A stretch of 30,484 bases of DNA from CAYRTD01 sp964426915 (GTDB taxonomy: Bacteria; Bacteroidota; Bacteroidia; Bacteroidales; GCA-2748055), in contig CAYRTD010000029.1 in assembly GCA_964426915.1 (NCBI GenBank), positions 1 through 30,484 of the forward strand, given 5' to 3'. The position numbers were made by a program, and so were the translations under genes. The first letter of the stretch is position 1. The number at the start of each line of letters is the position of its first letter. Positions 16,103-24,126 of this stretch are shown here, one piece after another. A model generated the notes under the pieces. That model saw only the letters and a program-made list of their open reading frames with translations, was not told the DNA's origin and did not search any database.

Positions 16103-16119
16103 CTCGAAAAGTTGAGATA

Positions 16120-16947
16120 TTATTTCTCTTCTTTCTTTTCTTCTGACTTATCTTCGGGCTTTTCCTCCTGAGCTTTGGCTTCTTCTTTCTTTTCTTCTTC
16201 AGCCTTTGGCTCTTCCTTCTTTTCTTCAGCTTTGGTCTCTTCCTTTTCTGCTTCAGGTTTTGGCTCTTCTTTCTTTTCTTCTTTTACCTCTTCCTTATCA
16301 GCCACAGGTTCGCCTTTCTTTTCCTCTTTTACCTCTTCAGGTTTTGGCTCATCCTTCTTTTCCTCAGCTTTAGCCTCAGGTTTTTTGTCCTCAGCAACGC
16401 TTTCATTTTCTACCGGCTTTTCAGCAGGTTTTTCTTCTGCACTTTCTTTCTCATCTCCGGCAGCTTCTTCAGTGGCAGCTTCAGCAAGCTCCGATTGTTT
16501 TTTGGCAATCTCGGCAGCTCTTGCTTCATTGACCTCAGCCTCACGGGCAAGTCTCTCTTTTTTAGTCTCTTCTTTTCTTTTCTCGAGAGACTCGATCTCA
16601 GCCTGGATACTGGCTTCTTTCCGGGTTAACCAGTCCTGAAATCTTTTTTCAGCTTCTTCTTCAGAAAAAGCTCCTTTTTTTGCACCTTCAAGAAGATGTT
16701 TTTTCATTAACACACCTCTGTTAGACAGAATAGCTCTACAGGTGTCTGTAGGTTGAGCGCCTTTTTGAACCCAATCCAATGCTTTATCAAAGTCGAGTTC
16801 GATAGTAGCAGGATTTGTGTTTGGATCATATGAACCAATTCTTTCAATCATTCTACCATCTCGTGGCGCCCTGCTATCAGCTACAACAATGTGGAAAAAT
16901 GGTCTCTTCTTACGACCATGTCTCGACAATCTGATTTTTACAGGCAT
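16120..16947 (-). CDS. rpsP: 30S ribosomal protein S16 with a long charged C-terminal tail
   Basis: The ATG at 16947 gives MPVKIRLSRHGRKKRPFFHIVVADSR; an in-frame TTG two codons upstream is unlikely. Residues 1 to about 85 are ordinary S16. The rest, to residue 275, is a predicted disordered or helical tail dominated by Lys, Glu, Ala and Pro (for example EEKKEEPKPEAEKEETKAEE), whereas S16 is normally about 80-100 residues. Extended S16 is known in Bacteroidota; this one is about three times the usual length. The low-complexity DNA makes the tail prone to length change. It is first of rpsP-rimM, behind a strong promoter at 16991-17022. Confidence 0.93.
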   Translation of the reverse strand: MPVKIRLSRHGRKKRPFFHIVVADSRAPRDGRMIERIGSYDPNTNPATIELDFDKALDWVQKGAQPTDTCRAILSNRGVLMKKHLLEGAKKGAFSEEEAEKRFQDWLTRKEASIQAEIESLEKRKEETKKERLAREAEVNEARAAEIAKKQSELAEAATEEAAGDEKESAEEKPAEKPVENESVAEDKKPEAKAEEKKDEPKPEEVKEEKKGEPVADKEEVKEEKKEEPKPEAEKEETKAEEKKEEPKAEEEKKEEAKAQEEKPEDKSEEKKEEK

Positions 16948-16990
16948 ACTCAAAAATTTAAATTAAACCTACTTTATTTCAAAGAGTTTG

Positions 16991-17022
16991 CAAAGGTAGG
17001 TTTTATAACTTTGATCTGCAAA
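16991..17022 (-). promoter_or_regulatory. Consensus promoter of rpsP-rimM
   Basis: Reading the minus strand, TTTG (17022-17019), 20 bases, then TACCTTTG (16998-16991) matches the Bacteroidota housekeeping promoter TTTG-N19-21-TAnnTTTG exactly. The start site would be near 16984, giving a leader of about 37 bases. Repeat copy 4 begins only about 7 bases upstream of the -33 box. Confidence 0.75.
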
Positions 17023-17028
17023 TTTATT

Positions 17029-17230
17029 TAGAGTCTGTCCATAATGTCAGTGAGCCTATGATTTTGGGTTTTCAAAATCATTTAGTCGAACTGATCCCGA
17101 ACTAGGCCGAGGGATCTCATATTTTAAGTGGCTTTTCCCGGAGTACCGTGGACAGGCATGACCGCGTTCGCATGAAGCTTTCCGTGAGCGCTGAAACTTC
17201 AGCGACACGCGTTTGCGTGCCTGGATCTCG
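17029..17230 (+). repeat. Mosaic hairpin repeat, copy 4 (short-leader form)
   Basis: The leader AGAGTCTGTCCATAATGTC (from about 17029) is fused directly to the hairpin core (17048-17120), as in copy 1. The GC-rich tail (GGAGTACCGTGGACAGGC...GAAGCTTTCC...GAGCGCTGAAACTTC) runs to about 17230 and is degraded. It lies between the rpsP promoter and the divergent efflux genes. Confidence 0.82.
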
Positions 17231-17658
17231 AACATTTTTCCTGATAGCTATCGGGACAGACGCTACTTACACTCTCACCAATACCGATTAATCGGTATGA
17301 CTTACCAGATAATGCAAAAACATTATCGACTAACTCCTATGAGCACCTTGATCCTGAACATTAGCTTCCCTGAGCTCACTGCCATTTGGCGGATTCGGTT
17401 ATGCTCAAGACACTCTTTCTACGGACCTAAATTAAAATACATTATTATTCAGAATAATATTCTTTCTTTTTAATAGTTTATCTTTGAAAATGGCAGAAAA
17501 GAAAATAATTTTGTTATTCCAACTATCTTATTCCTAAAGGCTACTCTTTGTAAGAACATAAACTTGCCATTTAAGCTAAAAAAAATAATAAAAAAAGATT
17601 GTACACGTTTTATCTTATTGCCTGAGAACCTGAAATACTGAACTTAATTATATCCTAC
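17231..17658. other. Gene-free region upstream of the efflux genes
   Basis: There is no credible gene. It holds GATAGCTATC (17243-17252), an 18-bp perfect palindrome ATACCGATTAATCGGTAT (17281-17298) and AT-rich DNA before the adaptor gene. An 86-codon frame at 17213-17473 starts inside the repeat tail and has no family features. No TAnnTTTG box with a proper -33 partner is apparent. Confidence 0.6.
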
Positions 17659-18876
17659 ATGAAAAGAACAACTTATTATATAAGTGCAGTGATTGTTATA
17701 TTGATGATGATCTTTGCAGCTTATTATACTTTCCGTTATATCATACCCACAAGGCTGGAGCCGGATGATTTCAGCACGTCAACAGTTGATCGGGGAACGG
17801 TAATAAAAACTGTGGAGGCCGAAGGAGTTGTTGAACCGGAAAATGAAGTGCTTCTTCGCTGCCATTCCAGTGGAGTGATAGAACGTATTATCAATTCACC
17901 CGGAACCCACGTAAAACCCGGAGAAATAATACTGCTCATGGAAACCGATGAGCTTCAGAAACAAATTGAAAATGCTGAAGATCAACTGGAGGTTATGAAG
18001 AATAATCTGCGGAAAAACAAATTAAATGCCAGGAGTTCCAGGGTTGATCTGGATTATAATGTAGAGATGAAAAAGTTAAAGATTGCTTCTATAAAATCCG
18101 ATCTTGAAGATCAAAAGCAACTTTTGGAAGTCGGAGGTATATCGCCTGCCAAAATCGCCAAAACCGAACAGGAGCTGGTGCTGGCCGAAAAAGAACTTGA
18201 AACCATTCTACAGAAAAACTCCATCAAACTTCAGCAACTGCAAGCTGAAGAAAAGGGAATGCAACTTCAGATCCAGATGAAGGAAAAGGAACTGGACGAT
18301 AAAAAAGAAATAATGAAAAAAATGGTCATCAAAGCACCTTCTGCCGGAATAATTTTAAATATTTATGGGAAAGAAGGAGAAAAGTTCAACTCTGGTGATC
18401 TGCTTGTTCAGATGTCTGATATGACATCCTTTAAGATCAATGCTTCAATTGATGAAGGTTTTGCCGAATCGGTAAAAACGGGAGGAAAAGTATTTGCAAA
18501 GATTGACAGGACAGAGCTTCCTGGAATCATCGGAAGAGTCAGACCGGTTATTGAAAACAACAAAATTAACTTTGACGTCTATCCTGGAGAAAGTTCCAAC
18601 CCCAAACTGATCCCGAATCAAAAAATACAGCTAAGAGTAGTTACATCTGAGCGCGACAGTGTCCTGAGAATAAGCAAAGGAGAAGCTTTTACTGCATCTT
18701 CCCGCCAGAATGTATTTGTAATCAGAGATGATCATGCGGTGCGGACTGAGATCAACACAGGACTTATCGGAAATGAATTTATTGAAGTTATTTCAGGAGT
18801 TGAGGAAGGTGCAGAGATTATTACCAGTGATGTATCCCCTTTCAGGCACATGAAAGAAGTTGAAATTATAAAATAA
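17659..18876 (+). CDS. HlyD/MacA-type efflux periplasmic adaptor
   Basis: This 405-residue membrane-fusion protein has an N-terminal membrane anchor (about 7-28). Next come a beta-barrel/lipoyl half (VEAEGVVEPENEVLLRCHSSGVIERI...GTHVKPGEIILLMETDEL), a long alpha-helical hairpin (about 95-215, rich in Lys/Glu/Gln) and the second lipoyl half (MVIKAPSAGIILNIYGKEGEKFNSGDLLVQMSD) with a barrel to the end. It bridges an inner-membrane pump to TolC in the periplasm. The TolC-type gene follows after 15 bases, but no pump gene is adjacent. Confidence 0.88.
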   Translation: MKRTTYYISAVIVILMMIFAAYYTFRYIIPTRLEPDDFSTSTVDRGTVIKTVEAEGVVEPENEVLLRCHSSGVIERIINSPGTHVKPGEIILLMETDELQKQIENAEDQLEVMKNNLRKNKLNARSSRVDLDYNVEMKKLKIASIKSDLEDQKQLLEVGGISPAKIAKTEQELVLAEKELETILQKNSIKLQQLQAEEKGMQLQIQMKEKELDDKKEIMKKMVIKAPSAGIILNIYGKEGEKFNSGDLLVQMSDMTSFKINASIDEGFAESVKTGGKVFAKIDRTELPGIIGRVRPVIENNKINFDVYPGESSNPKLIPNQKIQLRVVTSERDSVLRISKGEAFTASSRQNVFVIRDDHAVRTEINTGLIGNEFIEVISGVEEGAEIITSDVSPFRHMKEVEIIK

Positions 18877-18891
18877 CATGACAATATAGCG

Positions 18892-20391
18892 ATGAAGAAA
18901 TTACGAATTATTATTTTCTATTTTTTTACATTATTAATTATCCCTTCAGGGTTGTTTTCTCAGGATAATGACACGCTAAATTTAAGCCTTACCAATGTAG
19001 TTAATCTTGCAATACTGCAATCTTCTTCTGTCCGGTATAGTCAAAACCGAAACGTTAATTATTACTGGAGGTGGCAAAATTTCAAAACACGTTTCCGCCC
19101 TCAGCTCACTCTTCAGGGCAATCTTCCGAATTACACCAGGGCTACTGAAGAAAATATACAGGATGATGGCAGCATTAAATTTAATCAGATCGCAAACCTG
19201 AAAACATCAGCATCTGTTTCCCTCAATCAGCAGATTGCAAGCACCGGTACATATGTCTATGCTGCCACTTCTCTTACACGTGTGCAGGATTACAATTATA
19301 ATACGATCGATTTCGCAAGCACGCCTTTCTCCATTGGCTTTGTACAACCAATTTTTGCCTATAACTGGAGTAAATGGGCAAAAAAAACAGAACCTCTTAT
19401 TTTTGAAGAAGCCAATAAAAATTTTATTGAAGAAATTGAAGAAATCTCACTGAATGCAACCCGCAGGTTTTTCCGTTACCTGAGCGTTCAAACAAATTTT
19501 AACCTTGCCAAAAGCAATCTTGCCAACAGTCAGGATAATCTGAAAATCGCAAAAGCCAAGAAGAAACTTGGTCAGATCTCCGAAAACGACTTTTCAAGAA
19601 TACAGCTTTCCGTTTATAATGCTCAAAAAGCATTGAATAAGTCTAATATGGATCTTAAAAATGCCGATTTTGAACTTAAGTCTTACATCAACCTTAACCA
19701 GGATCAGGATATCGATCTGGAAATCCCACTTAACACCGAGCTTTTTAATATTGACCCTGATAAAGCTCTTGCCCAGGCTATCGAAAACAGAAAAGAAACG
19801 CCACGCTTTGAAAGAAGGCTAATTCAGGCAGATCGTGAACTGGAGCAGGCCAAACGCAATTCCGGTCTAAGCGCATCACTCAGGGGAAGTTATGGAATTT
19901 CCAATTCAGCTGATTTTTTACCGGAGGTTTATGAGAACCCAGAAACACAACAGGTGGTTAAACTCACCTTCAGTGTTCCCATCCTCGACTGGGGAAGATC
20001 AGCCTCTGCCGTAAAACTAGCTGAATCAGAACGCGACCTTGTTATCTACGATGTTGAAAAGGATAAACGGGATTTCGAAAGAGGTGTTATCGTTCAGGTT
20101 GAACAGTTCAGTCTGCTCAGAGATCAGCTCAGAACAGCGGAGGAAGCGGATAAGGTAGCAGAAAACGGATATAAGATCGCTCTCAAAAAATTCCAGAACG
20201 GAGAGATCAGTATCACCGACCTGAACATTTCCCTTGCGGAACGGGAATCTGCCAAAAGAGATTATATACAATCCCTCGAGGATTACTGGGAAGCCTATTA
20301 CAATCTCAGGATCCTGACACTTTACGATTTCGAGCTGAACCGGAAGATCAGCTATGGTAATCCTATGCTGGAAGAGTCGGTAAATAATTAG
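18892..20391 (+). CDS. TolC-family outer membrane efflux protein
   Basis: This 499-residue protein has a signal peptide (KKLRIIIFYFFTLLIIPSGLFSQ) and two halves of the outer-membrane efflux repeat. The helical segments contain NLAKSNLANSQDNLKIAKAKKKLGQISENDFSRIQLSVYNAQ in the first half and EEADKVAENGYKIALKKFQNGEISITDLNISLAERESAKRDYIQ in the second. It should form a trimeric channel in the outer membrane working with the adaptor upstream. It ends 11 bases before the convergent prfB. Confidence 0.9.
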   Translation: MKKLRIIIFYFFTLLIIPSGLFSQDNDTLNLSLTNVVNLAILQSSSVRYSQNRNVNYYWRWQNFKTRFRPQLTLQGNLPNYTRATEENIQDDGSIKFNQIANLKTSASVSLNQQIASTGTYVYAATSLTRVQDYNYNTIDFASTPFSIGFVQPIFAYNWSKWAKKTEPLIFEEANKNFIEEIEEISLNATRRFFRYLSVQTNFNLAKSNLANSQDNLKIAKAKKKLGQISENDFSRIQLSVYNAQKALNKSNMDLKNADFELKSYINLNQDQDIDLEIPLNTELFNIDPDKALAQAIENRKETPRFERRLIQADRELEQAKRNSGLSASLRGSYGISNSADFLPEVYENPETQQVVKLTFSVPILDWGRSASAVKLAESERDLVIYDVEKDKRDFERGVIVQVEQFSLLRDQLRTAEEADKVAENGYKIALKKFQNGEISITDLNISLAERESAKRDYIQSLEDYWEAYYNLRILTLYDFELNRKISYGNPMLEESVNN

Positions 20392-20402
20392 TTAGTAATG
20401 CT

Positions 20403-21489
20403 TTACTCACTGAACTCCATCAGGTAAGCCTTGATAAAAGGATTAAGGTTCCCGTCCAAAACGTCCTGCACATTACCGGTTTCGAGATTTGTACGCAGAT
20501 CTTTTACAAGCTTATAGGGATGAAGCACATAATTTCGTATTTGTGACCCCCATTCGATCTTCTTTTTCTTGCTTTCAATGTCAGCCTGTTTCTCCATCTT
20601 TTTCTCCAGTTCGAGCTGGTAAAGGTGCGACCTTAGAATACGCATTGCATTTTCCCGGTTTTTTCCCTGTGACCGTGATTCGGTATTTTCGACGGTTATA
20701 CCTGTAGGAAGGTGCCTGACCCTTACCCCGGTCTCAACTTTATTAACATTCTGCCCCCCTGCGCCGCCGGACCGGAAGGTATCCCAATCCAGATCTGAAG
20801 GATTAATGACAATTTCAATATCATCGTCCACAACGGGAGAAACAAACACAGAAGCAAAGGAAGTATGCCGTCTTGCATTACTATCGTAGGGAGAGATCCT
20901 TACCAACCTGTGCACCCCGCTTTCGGCTTTGAGATAACCATAGGCATAATCACCTGTGAATTCCAGGGTAACGGATTTGATCCCCGCTTCATCTCCGGGG
21001 AGATAGGCTATTTCTTTTACTTTATAGTTATTTCTTTCACCCCAGCGAATATACATTCTCATGAGCATCTCAGCCCAATCCTGGCTTTCTGTACCGCCAG
21101 CCCCTGCATTAATCTTCAGTATAGCCCCGAATTCATCCTCTTCCTGGCCTAACATATTCCTGAATTCAAGATCCTCAATAAGAGCTATCGTTTTGTCATA
21201 TTGTTTTTCCACCTCTTTTTCATCCGCTTCTCCTTCACCATAAAAATCATAAAGAACCTGCAAGTCTTCAATGCCGGTTCTTATTTCCTTAAAAGATTTG
21301 GTCCAGCTTTTTAAGCGCGACATCTGGCGCAACTCCGATTCTGCCTTTTTAGGATCATCCCAGAACCCGGGTTGCTGGGAAATTTTTTCTTTTTCTTCTA
21401 TTTCTTCGAGCTTTGCATCAATGTCAAAGATGCCTCCTCAGCGCATCCAGGCGCTTTTCAATGCTCTTAAGTTCTTCGTTTGTAATCAT
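20403..21489 (-). CDS. prfB: Peptide chain release factor 2 (programmed +1 frameshift)
   Basis: RF2 terminates translation at UGA and UAA. The gene starts at the ATG at 21489 (MITNEELKSIEKRLDALRRHL), meets an in-frame TGA at 21426-21424 and continues in the +1 frame as DIDAKLEEIEEKEKISQQ to the stop at 20403, giving about 361 residues, the normal RF2 length. The catalytic GGQ (SGGAGGQNVNK) is at about 244-246. The stop-codon recognition tripeptide reads SPY (HRLVRISPYDS, about 199-201) where the E. coli protein has SPF. A reading starting at 21332 would miss the N-terminal domain. A -7 box TACTTTTG lies upstream. Confidence 0.95.
21424..21438 (-). promoter_or_regulatory. RF2 autoregulatory frameshift site
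   Basis: The minus strand reads AGGAGG-CAT-CTT-TGA-C: a Shine-Dalgarno-like AGGAGG three bases before the slippery CTT and the in-frame TGA. This is the classical RF2 signal. Low RF2 lets the ribosome shift +1 from CTT to TTT and continue into GAC; high RF2 terminates at TGA. Confidence 0.95.
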
Positions 21490-21511
21490 ATCAATTTCTT
21501 TTATAATTCTG

Positions 21512-21519
21512 CAAAAGTA
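21512..21519 (-). promoter_or_regulatory. Candidate promoter of prfB
   Basis: TACTTTTG on the minus strand fits TAnnTTTG, with TTTT 20 bases upstream in place of TTTG. The start site would be near 21505, about 16 bases before the ATG. This suggests prfB can be expressed apart from prmC-recX. Confidence 0.55.
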
Positions 21520-21621
21520 GTAAATGAATGTCTAACGAGAAAAGATAATGTCCAACTTAATTTACAAACCATTTCCGGATGCACGGACTCCTGTTCCCAT
21601 ATCCGGAAGATACCCTCCCAC

Positions 21622-22101
21622 TCACCCACCTTCCAGAATCTGCTCTATTGCCGTGTAAATCAATTCTGTTTCAAATCCCTTTTGTGAGGCAAAACGGAAA
21701 AGCTTTCCCTTACGGATAAAAGTATCCCTATCCTTCAGGAGCTTATTTTTTGTTCTGATCAATTCTAATAATAGATTTTTGTACTCCTGAGTATCCAGTT
21801 CATCCAGTGCTTCATCAATGACTGCTTCATCAATTTTCTTTCCATACAGCGCATGACGAATCTTTATTTTTCCCCATTTATTAAACCTGTATTTATCCTT
21901 TACAAAAAAACCGGCAAATCGTTTGTCATCTATAAATTTATCATCTTTAAGTTTTTTAATGATCCATTCCCTGTCATTCTCATGGAGAGAATAGTTCAAT
22001 AGTTTCTGATGAATATCAAAACTACACTTTTCATTTTTCGAACAAAGTGCTTCCATCCGTCCAAGAACATACTCTCTGCTTACAGTTCCTTTAGTGCTCA
22101 T
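21622..22101 (-). CDS. recX: Regulatory protein RecX
   Basis: This 159-residue all-helical protein has the three-helix repeat pattern of RecX, including REYVLGRMEALCSKNEKCSFDIHQKL and IIKKLKDDKFIDDKRFAGFFVKDKY, the usual position of the DxxRFA motif. RecX restrains RecA filaments in recombination and SOS. Here it is not next to recA; it overlaps the end of prmC by 11 bases and precedes prfB by 132 bases on the same strand. Confidence 0.88.
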   Translation of the reverse strand: MSTKGTVSREYVLGRMEALCSKNEKCSFDIHQKLLNYSLHENDREWIIKKLKDDKFIDDKRFAGFFVKDKYRFNKWGKIKIRHALYGKKIDEAVIDEALDELDTQEYKNLLLELIRTKNKLLKDRDTFIRKGKLFRFASQKGFETELIYTAIEQILEGG

Positions 22102-22942
22102 TGCGAGTGGTTTTTATAAAGCGGTCCTTATTATGAATATCCTTTACAATGGTGGTTTCCATAAAATGCTCATTTCTGAAAAGTGCTGCCGTTTCTTCTC
22201 CGAGAGCTTCATTGATTTCCATAAAAAGAAGACCTCCCGGAATAAGCATTTTCAAACAAAAATCAGAGATAGCCCTGTAAAAAACGAGGGGGTCAGAATC
22301 TTTTACGAACAAGGCTTCTAAAGGCTCATTTTTTAGAACATTATCATGCATGAATATTTTTTCCGATTCACGCACATAAGGCGGATTACTGACGATCAGG
22401 TCGAAGTGGCCAGGATATTTTTTATAAAAAGGATTTAGAATATCATCCTGAATGAAGTGAATGTGGGTCCGGTTCAAAAGCGCATTCTGCTTTGCCAGTT
22501 GAAGGGCAGAAGGATACTTATCCATTGCCCATACACCGGAACCGGGAAATTCAGCCTTGATGCTCACTGCCAGACAACCGCTTCCCGTTCCAATATCGAG
22601 CACCTTTTCGAAAGAAATTCCATCTTCAATCAGTTTGTATACTATTTCTTCCGTCTCCGACCGAGGAATCAAACATCCGCTTCCTACATTAAACTTCCTG
22701 TCATAAAACCAGGCATAGCCAAGTACATACTGGAGGGGTATTTTCTTTAACAATTTTTCTCTCAGGCTTTGCAATCGAATGTACTTATCCTCAGAGATAA
22801 CAGACGCTGGTTCCGAAAAAATTTTTAAATAATTAAGTTCCAGTTCATCAAATAAGAGCCGGATAATAGATACAGATTCATTTTTATCATATACTTCTTC
22901 AAGGAGTGATAATGTATCCAGATATGCCTGTTTTAGTTTCAA
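22091..22942 (-). CDS. prmC: Release factor glutamine methyltransferase PrmC (HemK)
   Basis: PrmC methylates the Gln of the GGQ loop in RF1 and RF2. The protein has an N-terminal helical recognition domain, the SAM-binding motif VLDIGTGSGCLAVS and the catalytic NPPY (LIVSNPPYVRE). Two starts are possible: ATG at 22996 (301 residues), which overlaps divergent ribD by 21 bases, or TTG at 22942 (283 residues, MKLKQAYLDTLSLLEEVY) with AAGGA just upstream. The second is preferred because it fits the family start and removes the overlap. Its target gene prfB is two genes downstream. Confidence 0.92.
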   Translation of the reverse strand: MKLKQAYLDTLSLLEEVYDKNESVSIIRLLFDELELNYLKIFSEPASVISEDKYIRLQSLREKLLKKIPLQYVLGYAWFYDRKFNVGSGCLIPRSETEEIVYKLIEDGISFEKVLDIGTGSGCLAVSIKAEFPGSGVWAMDKYPSALQLAKQNALLNRTHIHFIQDDILNPFYKKYPGHFDLIVSNPPYVRESEKIFMHDNVLKNEPLEALFVKDSDPLVFYRAISDFCLKMLIPGGLLFMEINEALGEETAALFRNEHFMETTIVKDIHNKDRFIKTTRNEH

Positions 22943-22947
22943 ATCCT

Positions 22948-22955
22948 TATTTTTG
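22948..22955 (+). promoter_or_regulatory. Candidate -7 box of ribD
   Basis: TATTTTTG matches TAnnTTTG and would give a start site about 14 bases before the ribD ATG. No TTTG is seen at -33. It lies just outside the prmC frame if prmC starts at 22942. Confidence 0.45.
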
Positions 22956-22975
22956 CTTAAAATTAATAATAAAGG

Positions 22976-24034
22976 ATGGATCCTTGCTCCTGTCATGAAA
23001 AATTTATGAGACGTTGTCTTGAGCTTGCCAGGAAAGGCATAGGCCGGACCGGGTTAAATCCCATGGTAGGTTCCGTTGTGGTCTGGAATGGAAAAATTAT
23101 TGGTGAAGGGTACCACAGAGAATACGGGGGGCCGCATGCCGAGGTAAATGCTATTAACTCTGTGAAGGATCCGGCTCTGCTTCCCGGATCGACGATTTAT
23201 GTAAACCTTGAGCCCTGTGCCCATTATGGAAAAACCCCTCCCTGCTCACTTCTTATAAAAGAAAAAAAAATCCCCGAAGTTGTGATTTCCATGCTGGATC
23301 CTCACCCGGAAGTATCGGGCGAAGGCAAGAAAATATTGGAAGATTCAGGCATTAAGGTAATAACCGGCGTACTCGAAAAGGAATCCAATTTTCTCAACAG
23401 GCGTTTTCTGGTAAACCAGCTCCGGAAAAGACCCTATATCATTCTGAAATGGGCGCAGAGCAGAGATAATTTTATTGATAAATTACGAAAGCCGGGTGAC
23501 GCTTTGCAGCCAAACTGGATAACCAACCAAACGGCACGAATGCTCGTTCACAAATGGAGATCTGAAGAATCGGGGATAATGGCAGGGGTAAATACAATTC
23601 TAACCGATAATCCTGCGTTAAATGTCAGAGACTGGTCGGGAAAATGCCCGGTCAGGATCATTATTGACCGTAATGGCAGGATTCCGGAAAATTTCAGATT
23701 GAAAGACGATACAGAAAAAACATGGATTTTCACTTCAGGAAATAAAAAGCCTGGTGGAATTAACACAAGATATTTTGATTTACCCCGGGATTATTCCCTT
23801 TCGGAATTTCTTAAAAATCTGCTCAAAATGGGCATTTCCTCACTGATTGTGGAAGGAGGCCTAAGTCTTTTAAACCGATTCATATATAGCGACTTATGGG
23901 ACGAGGCGAGGGTTTTTACAGGGAACATGGAATTCACAAAAGGGATACCTGCTCCCGTAATTGAAAAAGATATAGATTTTTTTGAAGTTTTCCGTAACAA
24001 TCAACTGCATATCAGTGTAAAAAGCATTAGTTGA
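22976..24034 (+). CDS. ribD: Bifunctional riboflavin deaminase/reductase RibD
   Basis: This 352-residue protein has a deaminase domain with the zinc site His54-Ala-Glu56 (GGPHAEVNAI) and EPCAHYGKTPPCS, followed by a reductase domain (RPYIILKWAQSRDNFID, then WRSEESGIMAGVNTILTDNPALNVR and SLIVEGGLSLLNRF). It carries out the second and third steps of riboflavin synthesis. It is divergent from prmC, and the start has AAAGG directly before it. No FMN riboswitch is visible in the short upstream gap. Other rib genes are not in the window. Confidence 0.94.
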   Translation: MDPCSCHEKFMRRCLELARKGIGRTGLNPMVGSVVVWNGKIIGEGYHREYGGPHAEVNAINSVKDPALLPGSTIYVNLEPCAHYGKTPPCSLLIKEKKIPEVVISMLDPHPEVSGEGKKILEDSGIKVITGVLEKESNFLNRRFLVNQLRKRPYIILKWAQSRDNFIDKLRKPGDALQPNWITNQTARMLVHKWRSEESGIMAGVNTILTDNPALNVRDWSGKCPVRIIIDRNGRIPENFRLKDDTEKTWIFTSGNKKPGGINTRYFDLPRDYSLSEFLKNLLKMGISSLIVEGGLSLLNRFIYSDLWDEARVFTGNMEFTKGIPAPVIEKDIDFFEVFRNNQLHISVKSIS

Positions 24035-24091
24035 ATTCTCTTTTACATTCTTTAAGAGAATGTATATATTTGTAGTGGTAATGTATATTTG
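24035..24091 (+). promoter_or_regulatory. Hairpin and two -7 boxes before the TPR-caspase gene
   Basis: ATTCTCTT/AAGAGAAT (24035-24042 and 24054-24061) form an 8-bp inverted repeat just past ribD; there is no T-run, so it is a weak terminator candidate. Two identical TATATTTG boxes follow at 24065-24072 and 24084-24091, both fitting TAnnTTTG. The second would start transcription about 29 bases before the ATG at 24127. Neither has a clear TTTG at -33. Confidence 0.5.
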
Positions 24092-24126
24092 TTCAGATGT
24101 AAACTAACTATACCCGAAAAGCCCTA

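Noticed and set aside
16175..16639. 154-codon Ser/Phe-rich plus-strand frame
   Set aside because: It is the antisense shadow of the low-complexity Lys/Glu tail of S16.
17213..17473. 86-codon plus-strand frame
   Set aside because: It begins in the degraded repeat tail, has no recognisable domain and no promoter or ribosome site.
21546..21556. Repeat leader fragment (ATAATGTCC) upstream of prfB
   Set aside because: Only nine bases match, with no neighbouring module; chance is a sufficient explanation.
22943..22975. FMN riboswitch before ribD
   Set aside because: The divergent gap is about 33 bases, far too short for an FMN riboswitch, and no conserved element is seen.
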